Shown piece by piece: positions 46,811 through 58,800 of a stretch of 64,000 bases of DNA. The stretch lies in the NCBI GenBank assembly GCA_907165275.2, contig OU015673.1, positions 511,001 to 575,000 of the forward strand. Reading direction: 5' to 3'. The stretch's first letter is position 1; every line of letters starts with the position of its first letter. The notes beneath the pieces were generated by a model, which was not told the origin of the DNA, made no database searches, and saw only the letters and a program-made list of their open reading frames with translations. The DNA comes from Zygaena filipendulae. Its lineage: Eukaryota > Arthropoda > Insecta > Lepidoptera > Zygaenidae. The position numbers and the translations under genes were made by a program.

Positions 46811-49800
46811 GTATCTATGTTTATTCCACTCGAATTATACTTAGTAATTATTTTTCCCACAATTTTGCCAAGTTACCAGTTTACAACTGTGTACTGCGCA
46901 TGTCCTGGCTCCCCGCTGGGATCGTATGCAAATGAAAACTCCCAGGAAAATCCTAGCCGCGTATTTGTCGGATTACGGCGGGTGATAACCTGTTGAATAC
47001 ACATTATGTATTCATAAAACTTTTACAATACGTGCAGGGACTAAAGTTTAGCAACAGCTGCTGCTGTAATGTAGATTTTTAATTTCAATATTATCAATTC
47101 GTTTCTATGTTATTATTTTATACACGCTACGAAACCAGTTCAAACTGCGCAACTTAAGCCAGGTATCAATAAAAATGTTACGCAAGTGTAATGAAGTGGG
47201 AACTGGGAAATTTTTGAATATGTACCTACCTAGATATCGACATAATATTTTATAGTTATTTTTAATAGTTGTCACGTTATCGTTATCAACTATTTAATAA
47301 TCGTTAACGTCATTTCTTTGATAACGGGGACGTCACTAAATTTATTGATTATTTTTTTTTTATTTTTTTTCTCGGAATGTCATTTGTCATCCCCACGGTA
47401 ATGTCAAAAATTAGTCTTCATTTTCTATAAAAATTACAAAAATGTTTGCTGTTATTTATTTTGCCTTTATAAATGAAGTATAAAGTACAGTAATATTATT
47501 TTATCTTGAATGACTAAGTTATTGAAAAGTGAGGTACTATACGTAGCTATTATGAACTAGCTGTGCCCCGCGGTTTCACCCGCGGTAATTTGGGAGTTCC
47601 CTTGGGAATTCCGAGATAAAAAGTACCCTATATCCTTCTCTGTACCCCTGAAAACATGCATGCCAAATTTCATCCAAATCCGTTCAGCCGTTTTTGCGTG
47701 ATTGAGTAACAAACATCCAAACATCCATACTTTCACATTTATAATATAAGTAGGATGTAAACAGCTCATAAGTTTTGCTTGTTTTTCTTTTTATGTAATT
47801 ATTCTTCTCGAACTGTGAGTGAATCGAATAGTTGGTAAAAAAACCAACTATCTAGGTAGGTATTGATTGATGCACTCTTTATTTATGAATTTTTTAAAGT
47901 AATAAAAATGTTGGTCTCACAGAAAGTTATTCATGTTTATCCTCTAAAAGTTTGTCGAATGTTTTCAATTTAACTTAGTGTATGTTTAAATTGAAAATTA
48001 CAAGCTCCAGGGTGTGCTCAGCAGCACCTGCCCTATAACAAGCACAAGCTGTCTCCTCGTGGACCCCCTTTTTAAGACTCCCTTGAGAACTTCAAAAGTA
48101 TCCTAGTTATTAAAAATGTAAAATTCTGAAAAATGTCAATGCGGTAAAACTTACAAAATACAACAAAAATTCGTTTAATGCGATAAGCAAACAGCTATTT
48201 TTATAACTTACAAAATACAACAAAAATTCGTTTAATGCGATAAGCTATTTTTATATTAATGCATTTCCTTGTCCTGGTGAAATAAAATAAGCCACTGAAA
48301 AATATTTATCCCGCTAGTTATGTATGTGGTTAATTATCCCTATGATAAAACAAAATACATAATAAAATATTTTTATAATTGGTCGATAAGGAAGGTATTA
48401 AAATAATAAATAAATATTTTTTCAAAAGACAACCTTATTAAGTGTAGCTGTACTCTGCAGTTCCACCAGCATGAGTTTCAGAATTTGCGCAGGAACTATT
48501 TTTTTCTAAAATAAAAGTAGCCTAAGTTACTCCTTATAACATCAGCTACCACCAGTCAAAGGCTCATTAAAATCAGTCCAGCCGTTTCAGAAGTTAGCCA
48601 GAACAGACAGACAGACAGACAGAGAAAAAATTTCAATATGATTTTACTGTTAATTTGGAATTATAAACAGACACTTCAATTTTATTTATATGTGTAGATT
48701 TACCTGGAATAGGTAAGTGAGCTCCTTCCTACTCATTGATCAACCTACCTTGTAAAGTGTTGATACTCGTAAGTCGAAACTGACTAGTTCTTGCTAGTTA
48801 ATTATTGAACCATTCACCCTATAGGTATTCTAATTTTGTAAAATCGTCTCTTTCTAATGCGCTTATTACACCACTTCCAATTTAGGGAAACTAAATCGGA
48901 TACAATTTAGGATAAGTGAGTGAGAGAGAGAGAGCGAGCGAGTACACTACACTAAATTGTACCCTAAATCAACCACTCTAGGGTAGATTTTAATGTAGTG
49001 TGATCACTCGCTCTCTCTCACTCACTGATCCTAAATCAGAACCAACTGTTCTAACTTTGATTACACCTTCGGATTTCCTAGATAGGTGTCTGACAAATTG
49101 TAAAGTGTAATAAGCTTTTAACCCCTGTGCATTCTGTTTTAATTATGTTTTTGTTCATTTGTCTTGAAGAATGTCTTGTTTTTCCTGAATAAATACAAGT
49201 AGTTACCTTCTAGTTTCTCAATGAACTTAGATACTAAAAAATTTGATGATTGTAGCTCCAATAGTCTTCTTTTTCTATATTGTCTAGTAATTCTGCTTAT
49301 GACTTTGTGTTTAGTAATTAAATTAAGTCCTCTGCGAAAGAGCTCTTAACTTCAATTTATTTATTAATTTATTTAAACTTTATGCACATCATTGATGGTA
49401 TAAAAGGTGGACTTAATGCCACAGTGGCATTGTCTGACAGACAACTTTCAGGTAGTACAGAGAGCTCACTTGGCAGTGCATTTACGATATATATATATAT
49501 ATAGATAAAAACACACATAGATACATACATACATATATTTTGATACTATATTATGCAAAATAATCAATCTATCAGTCTGGCGGTATAAGTAACTGCTTAA
49601 TTGGTATGTCACTTATGTATACATATTATATACAACGTGTTAATGAATTAACTGAAAACTAGAAAGTAGTTTGCTCAGAATCAACTAGCGAATCGATCGC
49701 ACTATGTTTTAATATATGTTATATTTTTTCATTTTTACTAGCCCATGTCTAAATTATTTATAATACAATATTTGGCGCTTACGCCGCCCGCAGCAAAAAA

Positions 49801-52800
49801 ATGCGAACCGGTAGGTGCAAGCGTAGGGCTTGGAATTTCGTAGATAGGTCACTTCCAAACTAATGTTGAATAACTTTTAAAGTATAAATTTTTTCGATAT
49901 AAAATATATTTTAATCAGGTTTTCAGTTAATTTATTAACACGTATCTATTATACCTATAAAAATCTACATATTATAATATCAATGAACCCAGTTTTAACC
50001 CAGAATTCCCTCGGGAACTCTGTAATTAATGTGGGCGAAACTGCATGGAACAGTATACAGTATAAGTAGTCGTACTTAGATTAGAAAGTGGAATCCAGTG
50101 TCATCACACAAAGTCCACTCCAGCTGAAACCTCTGGTTGTGAAGAAGCATGGTTTTACTATTCACCAACAAATACAAATATTCTTTATTGTTACCAGAAA
50201 CAAAAATATGAAACACATGTTGGGGAATACAGGCAACAAAGGGCGGCCTTATCGCTTAAAAGCAATTTCTTCCAGGCACCTGGGTGTCCTATTATTTATC
50301 AGTCTAGCATGTAACAATTGTAATCGCAGCTAAACGGGAGCACGATGACCTGCAGCGGCGGCACCACATTGTCACTGAGGAGCGTAACCATCTCGAGAGC
50401 GAGCTGCGGGAACGCGAGCGCGAGCTCAACAAGCTGCGCGCCGTCTCCGAGAAGCTGTTCCAAGAGTACCAGCAGCTCAAGAACCAGCATGAAGTGGACG
50501 CCGGCGTCATGCACAAGTAAGACAAGTTTCAGAGCCGAAAGTTCAAAACACACCGTGTGTAAGCTGTTCCAAGAATACCAGCAGATCTGAAGCAAGCTAG
50601 AGGTAAATGCCGGGTTCATGCGCAAGCCGCTCAGGCGCCGCACCTGAACCGCACCGCACCGGGTTGGCTATCAGGGTCATGCTCAAGTAAGACTCTCAGG
50701 GTGGAGAGATGCCTTCTCCGTGCTATTCTAAGAGTACTAGCAGGTCAGAATCGAATAAAAGGTGTGAGGAGTGCGTTTGAAAACATCATCACCAGCTTGA
50801 CAGATTTAGGTAGAGCAAGGTTCTCGATGAGAGTTTTTGAATGCAAATGAGATATTGCATGCTAATAGTAGTTGTAGTTTTCGAACGAAACCTTGCGCGA
50901 CGTGAGATGCTTTTTAAAATTAGCCATGAAATATAGACTTTAACACTTAGGTGTTGAAAATACAAATTGCTTTGAAAGGATAAAATGTTTCCTTAAAGAT
51001 CTTAAAGAACTTATCCAAATTGATGGAGATAATATTGATGTAATTTTAATGCTGTGCTAATTTTTCTCTTAATGGCAACCTCGCTCTTCACGCTTGAACG
51101 AGGTGACCTCTGAATTCTCTGAATTAATTCAACTGTGAAAATCTTGTTTCAAGCTGGATTTGTTTCGGACAATAGTATAGGCTAGTTAATAGTTTTTAGT
51201 CCTTCGTGTAGATTAATAAAAAATATTGGACACTTATTTTTCTTTTTTTACGTAATCAAAAAAAAAACGGCGAAACATTGAGTTGAAATGTCGCGTGACG
51301 TCCGATCCGGTACAGTTTAAGGTCCGTTTATGTATCTACAGACATTGAGCGTGCCAGATACGTGCCAGGGCTGTGGGCAGAAACCAAAATACACCGTTTT
51401 TCATATTTGCCGTGACGTCAAGTTGCTCGAAAGCAAATTATTAGGTACTTGTGTTGTATATTTAAACTTGTACGTAATAAGTAATACCACCAAAAAAGTT
51501 TTTATGTAAAATGATGCCAAGACGAGACCATATGACGGGCACTGTCAAAAAGTTATCAGATCTCATGTAGAGCCAAGCTTATAACTCTACACACCCTAAC
51601 TCTACAAGGCCTAACTTCTCAAACTCTACACCTTATTCAGAATATGTGGCTTGGCCATTTCGCTCCATTCACATGAGCGTAAGGTGAAAAATTTATCCAC
51701 TGTTAATTACTTTTATACAAAGGTTCTTGTTGTAACGAAACGGCCAAGCCAAATATTCTGACTAAGGTGTAGAGTTTGAGAAGTTAGGCCTTGTAGAGTT
51801 AGGGTGTGCAGAGTTATAAGCTTGACTCTACATGTGATCTGATAACTTTTTGACAGTGCCTGTCATATGGTCTCGTCTTGGCATAATTTTACATAAAAAT
51901 ATTTTTGGTGGGATTTCATTTCTTTTTGTAAGTCAAAATTGCGGAATTCTCATACAAACTTCCATCCCCTAAGGGGTTTAAGGGGCTGGGAAATAAAGGT
52001 TACAAGGTTTATAATTTTTTTTTGTTTGTGTACTAATACTAGCTTACATGCCAAATTTCAGCTTTCTAGGACATTAGGAAGTACCCTAAGAATTTTGATG
52101 ATCATCAGTGAGTCAGTGACGAAATCAGGGATTTTTAGATATCAATAAAATCTAAAGTATAAGAGATATGCCTTTAAAACTTTACTTTGATAAGTTCGTT
52201 ATTGACAACATATCCCGAGAATTTCGTTTATCTGGTATAATCCAAACCCAAGTTATAAGGGTTCAAAAAAACGACGAAGCACTTCGAGAAAGTGCTCCCA
52301 GTGTAGTGCTCCCGTTTCGCTTGGCTCGTCTTGGCGGGGGCACTACCGTGCCCCCAGATACTTACGCCTTTTCTTTGTTTCTTAAATTGAGATGCTTGGA
52401 AAAAGGAACTATTATACGTATCTATATTATGTAAGAAAATTGTTTATTTTGCTTAGATTTTTAACCTCTGACACAGATTTGACCCGGAGGGAAATTTTGA
52501 CTATCGACATTTAAAACAAATTACCAATTTGAATAAATATTTGGCACGTTATTTAATATTATGTAACTTGTGTAAAAATTGCATACGCAAGTAGGTAGGT
52601 AGGTAGAAAGTGTTAAAAAATGACAACATAGGTACCTACTTAATATATTACATTTTAAATATTAGCATATTTTTGTAATTATTTTATTTCCTTGCGAATG
52701 TTCACTCGACAGTAGATATATTTTTTCGTCAGGTCAGTATCGCCGTGGACTTGCGAGGTGTAGCGCCTTTGCCTTGTGTGTTTTAAAAAGAAGTGCAACA

Positions 52801-55800
52801 ACTAATTATTTTGTTCTTTGAAAATAATGGCGTCCGATAATATTTTGCCGCGTAATTTAAACAAACTTTTGTGTTTACAATAACATAATTGAGATTTGTG
52901 ACGTTATATAAAATTTCAAGTTGGTCAGAACAACAACAAACTTCAATATGTGAGTTGGGTACCTACCATAAAACCGACCCTTTTTTTGCATTCAGCGTAG
53001 GTATGCAGAGTTATGTAATTTACGGGTGGTGTATCCAGCTCGGTATACTCGTTTTGTTTTTTTTTTGTGTTTCAAAAATTTAGAACGGAATTTGATGAGA
53101 GTTCGATCCCAGGCTCATTCCTATGAGCTTCTCTGGTCTATGAATGATCAGAATTGGCAGTATGGGCCCTGTACTCTTAGCCTTTCATATATAGGATAAA
53201 TAAACGAAAAAAAAGGTCTATGAATGAAATTAAACGATAATCACAGGCTTTATGTGTAAAGAAAACCGTTAAATTGGGAGCATGTTCGCGTCCCTAGCAA
53301 CACACTGGGCCCACCTGGTGAGCCCACATAGCCTCATGCATTAGGGTAGGCCTGTGCCCTCATTTAGTTATACACTGGTCCCCGCGGTTTAATCCGCGTT
53401 AATTTCGGAGTTCCCGCGGGAATACCGAGATAAAAATTACTCTATGTTCTTCTCTGTATCCCTGACCATGTGTATGCAAAATTCCATGATGATCGATCGA
53501 GCCGTTTAGGCGTGAGAGCGTAAAAAACAAACACACATTCGCATTCATAATAGTAAGGATTAGTATAGATTCGGTTATGTGTGTATACAGGGTGATGCAA
53601 CAGGCGGGCGAGTGGTACAAGCAGAACAAGCAGCTCAAGCGGCGCAGCACCGCGCTGCTGCAGGCGCTGCCCGCCCGAGCCGTGGACATTGACCTCACGG
53701 ACGCCGGCGACACAGGTGCGTGCTGGTCACTGACCATACTCCGCTCCCGGCGGCAAAAGCGGGACGCAAAAAAAAACAGTAATAATAATAATAATACTTC
53801 GTCATTTGACGATCGGATAGGTGCAGTAGGTCACCATACTTATCCGCTTAAAGAGATTCTGGGTTCGATTCCCGGTGTGGGTGAACTTTTTGTGATGAAC
53901 GCAGGGTTCCACTTTCCAGTCTGGTCGTGTTTGTATATACACTACACTATAATATTATACATGTATAATAATTATGTGTACCTAGTATATACCAAGTATT
54001 GCTTGGTTTCCACGACACAAGCTTATATAGCTTAGTGTACAAACAACTCTCCCAAAGACATAGGCAGGCATAGAACCGCTCCCGCATGTCTGAACTAGCG
54101 CTGTAATGCAACGTATCACGGGTGATGGAATCACCTTACTATGTCTTTTGGTATGAACTTAATTTCACACACCTTTATCGCTCTCATTTCAATTTGTAAC
54201 AGAATTTTAAATTAAACTAATACTAATGTTTATCACTACATAGTATAAAATAAAGTCGCTTCCCGCTGTCTGTCTGTCCCTATGTATGCTTAGATCTTTA
54301 AAACTACGCAACGGATTTTCATGCGGTTTTCACCAAAGATAGTGTGATTCATGAGGAAGGTTTATATCTATATTTTATCCTGGAATTCCCGCGGGAACTC
54401 CGAAATTACCGTGGGTGAAACCGCGTGGGACAGCTAACGTGTAATATTTTCATGCCTAATAGAGATTGAAAAAAAACAACTAGCTCAGACCAAATAAAAA
54501 CTAAAGACGGAACGTCTCGAACAACGAAGTGAAGCCGGTTACGTATGCATGTGGTGATTAGGAAAGTGTATGGATTTGCAAAGTTTACTTAGGATTTATG
54601 GTGTCTTTTTCTTGTAAGTGTGTGCGTGTTTCTGTGTACGTGCACGGCGATGGTGTCTTTTTCCTGGCTTCACTTGTTTGTTCTACGCGTTCCGTCTTTA
54701 GTTTTTATTTTGTCTGAGTTACATAGTAGTTAAATTATTGTAAAATTTATGAATAAAATTAAAAAGTATATTAATTAATATTATTCAATTGTACCTACAC
54801 ATTTCCAAATATTCGGTCGATCTACATACGACGACGTTGCAACATTTGTGAACGGGTTTGCTCTAGAAAAGCCTCTTGGTCAATTATTTATTACATTTAT
54901 TGTTTAACGTTGATAAAATTACATTATACGTAATAATATTTAATTAAATTATATTATAGATATATATTTATAATATTTACAACGTTATAAATAAACCACT
55001 CACCGATCTTGTGAAAAGAAAGAGAGAAATCCACCGAATATCCCTTTTATCAAAATATTCTTTTATAACAACTTTTAATATTTATCGACAAGTACCTAAA
55101 CATTTTAAAACTGTAATAAAGTTTTATGGTAGGTATGTGATATAGGGTTTTAGATAAGTGTAAGTGAGCTTCCGGGTTGTTGCTCGGTAATAAAACTCAA
55201 GAGATATATGTCTTACCGCCGCACTCAGAGTCGACTTTAATGATTACTTAGTTAAGTATAGATTTTTAAAACAAAACTGCCGCAATCAGAGACGTTCAGT
55301 AAATTAATGTTAATTGGCATTTAACTAATTAAGTTACATCTCATTAAATGCCAATTAACATTAATTTACTGAACGTCTCTGATTGCGGCAGTTTGGTTTT
55401 AAAAATCTATACTTAACTAAGTAATCATTAAAGTCGACTCTGAGTGCGGCGGTTAAACGCTTATTACACTTTAGGTACAATTTGTCAGACACCAATCTAG
55501 GAAATCGGAAGGTGTGATCGAAGTTAGAGTAATTGCTTCCGATTTAGGATCAGTGAGTAAGAGAGAGAGAGAGCGAGTGATCACACTACATTATAATGTA
55601 CCCTATAGTAGTCGATTTAGGGTACAATTTAGTGTAGTGTGATCACTCGCTCTCTCTCTCTCTCACTCACGCACTTATCCTTAATTGTATCCGATTTAAA
55701 TTCTCTAAATTGGAAGTAGTGTAATAAGACCATTAGGTTGTAATGGTCTTAGTTGCTATTGATATAATACTTGTATCCTTTTTCTAAATGTAAATACTAC

Positions 55801-58800
55801 ATACAGCGTACTTAGGATCGCGATCGTGACCATGGGACATGATGATAAGTTCTTTAGTTTTCTAGAGCGCGAGCGGTAACAATTAATTATTAGATAGATG
55901 GTCATTGGTCAACTTGGCTGAGTGGGCAGGTTTTCATCTGCTTTCATGTACATCTACTGAGTTGATGCCCCATCTATCTGTTACTCTTATATAAGATGTG
56001 GTAAAATCATCTGCAAATATTTACAATTTATATTTATAAGTATACGTTATAAGAAACAAGATGAGCGAAAAAATAATATTATAAGTTCGGTAGTTTTTCA
56101 GAATATGAGGAAAAAAAATTATTGAAAAAAACATTATAACTACATTCACAGGGTACACAATACACGTAGCTCACTAATACGTATACAAGGCACGCGCCAC
56201 GCACACAGCGAGCGATGCATCAGCTGGTCAGCTCGATTGAGGTCATTGATCTTAAGATTTATTACGTTAGATTACTATAACTGACGGACTAAATACAATT
56301 TTGATTTTTATACCCTGTCTCTGTTCTTCCAGCGTCGGACACCAGCAGCAACGAGGAGGTGGAGTTCCTGAAGCAGACGGTGTCGGAGCTCAGCAAGCAG
56401 GTGGCGGAGCTGCAGACCGAGCTGAACACCGTCAAGCTGCACGAGTTCGAGGCGCACGAGGTCAACGTTGCGCTCGCGCAGGTTGGTGCAGCTCTCGTTC
56501 ACATTGATGCATTGTCGCTCTAGCTAGCAGCTTGAGTCTAGCTGATATATAAGGTGTTCTAAAATCTACTGCAAATATTTACAGGGCTGAAAGTATACGT
56601 TATAAAAAAAAATAAGCAAAAAAATTATATTATAAGTTTAGTACTTTTTCGAAATATGAGGAAAATTAATTCATTGAAAAGACATCACCCTTACAAATAG
56701 CTAAGAACTATATTCACAAGGTACACAATACTCGTAGTTCACTAATATGTATACAAGGCACGCGCCACCCACACAGCAATATCCAATGATGCATCAGCTG
56801 GTCGAATACTACTCAGCCCGCCTAGCCAAATTGACATTCTAATATTGTTAATGCATAGAAAATTGAGAGACACATCATCATGTCACATGGTTTCGTAAAA
56901 TCGTCGAAAAGGCCACTTTGGCGTAACCACGTGGCATAACGATTCCGTTCCTCAGTTTCTATGCATGAACGATTATAGATTGTCAACTTGGCTGAGGGGG
57001 TTGCTGTCCTTTGTGCACCCCTGTCAACGTGTATGCAAACTTTCATGATGATTGATTAAGTAGTAAAGGCTTGAAAAGGTAACAGACAGGTTACTTTCGC
57101 TTTTATAATATACCCAAGGTACTTTGTATCGTAGCTTAGGGGGAGTAATAGCAGTTCGGTGACACTCGATACAAATTAACTGAATCAAGTACTTCCCACA
57201 AGTAAAGATGGCCGGCTTGTACACATGAAAAATAGAATAGAATATTTTTTTATTGCGCAACAGACACACACAAATTCAAAAAAAATTCAAAATTCAAAAG
57301 CTCTTTATTACTTAGGATTGGTTACAATCACTTGTAATCGTCAGCAGGTTCTTAAAACTATAAATTACCGTCAGTTCGGAATACGTCGTCTGCTGAGAAG
57401 AACTGACAAGAAACTCAGCAGGGCTGTCTTTAACTGATCTTACTTATAAACTAGGAGAACAAAAAATAGTAATTGGATAGAGCAATTCATTCCCAAACGT
57501 CTGTATCATTTAAATAGTCTACTACACTATAATATGCTTTATCGCATAATCTGTGTTTAATAAGCGTCTTGAATTTATTAATTGACAAATTAATTACATC
57601 GTTTGGGAGTTTGTTGTAAAAGCGTATACATTGTCCTTTAAATGACTTAGAAATTTTATGGAGCCTAGTCTTAGGCACAGCGAGTTTATCTTTATTTCTT
57701 AAGTTAAGATTATGTAAATCACTGTTTTTCTTAAAGTTGCCTAAATTTTTGTGAACATATAATAAATTCTCGTATATATACTGAGAATGTACAGTCATTA
57801 TTTTAAACTCGCTGAATTTAGTTCTCAGTGAATCACAAGGTTTAGAAACAATATAACACACACACATACACACACATACATACACACACATTCACACACG
57901 TATTGCGAGCGAGCTGACAGTAACTGTGAGTTTTCAGTGAATAATTATCACATGTAGATCCTACATGACTGTGTCAAACTTGGTCTTTGTCAGGGCCATT
58001 TTAGGGTATGATGTGAAGGCATGAATTTGGTGAGAAGCGGAGAGTGTCGCTTATTTATATTATCTGTATGCATTGGTAAAAGTATTCTCTGATATGACTG
58101 TGACGCCGACTCCCTCCCTCAGGAGTTGGAGACGGAGCGGTCGCGGGGCGCCGAGCGCGACCAGGAGCTGGAGACGCTGCGCGCGCGCCTCGAGCGGCAC
58201 CACCGCGTCGCCAAGCTGCTGGTGGACGAGGTCACCGCGCTCAAGGATAACGCCGACAAGGACCGCCAGATGGCCGAGACGTGAGTGCGAGCGGGACAGA
58301 TGTATACACACATTAGCGTTAAACTTTGAAAGGATGTAATAACATCCAATAGGTAGGTACTCACAATGAGTAGTTACCTCGAAGACTTACGAGATGGCGT
58401 TAAAATTAAAATGGTGGATTTTTTTGTAAAATCTATATTTCAGGAAAAATATCGGCACGGATAAACTAAAATAAAACCTTATCTTGAAGTGTCACACACG
58501 AGGAGGAGGGAAATAGAATTATGTATCTCTTACTCTGCTAACTTTTTATAATGACCTCGTTTATTACAAGATCGTCTAAATACAAAATCTGATGAAAAAT
58601 ATTCGAGTCGTTTCTGCGATACACTTGTATGTATACACACGAAATTGCTCCTCTAAGGTTATTAGATATCATTCGATTTATATTTATTCCCTGCGTGAGG
58701 GTTGTGGAGAGATCCCAGTTGGGAGGCGACACAAACCCACCGATCAAGGTCAAAATGAACCACCCAGCTGGACCCCTGAACCTCCACCTGCCATTCCGAC

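Larger units (their letters stand above)
46811..50329. other. Shootin intron 1
   Basis: Contents: SINE 47556-47757 (+, complete), a 57-bp direct duplication at 48145-48255 ('acaaaaattcgtttaatgcg' twice), SINE 48440-48700 (+), palindromic MITE 48867-49115, AT microsatellite 49485-49502, MITE 49631-49945, SINE remnant 49970-50060 and a LINE end 50150-50285. The rest shows nothing. Confidence 0.75.

Noticed and set aside
50299..50643. Minus-strand frame of 114 codons over shootin exon 2
   Set aside because: It is a shadow of the real plus-strand exon, whose heptads, splice sites and phases are consistent.
57487..57891. Host gene on the minus strand
   Set aside because: The sequence and its 3' tail fit a truncated non-LTR retrotransposon; the catalytic region is missing.
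58060..58364. Arg/Ser-rich frames on both strands over shootin exon 5
   Set aside because: These are GC-rich shadow frames of the exon; only the ELETERSRG frame joins its neighbours in phase.
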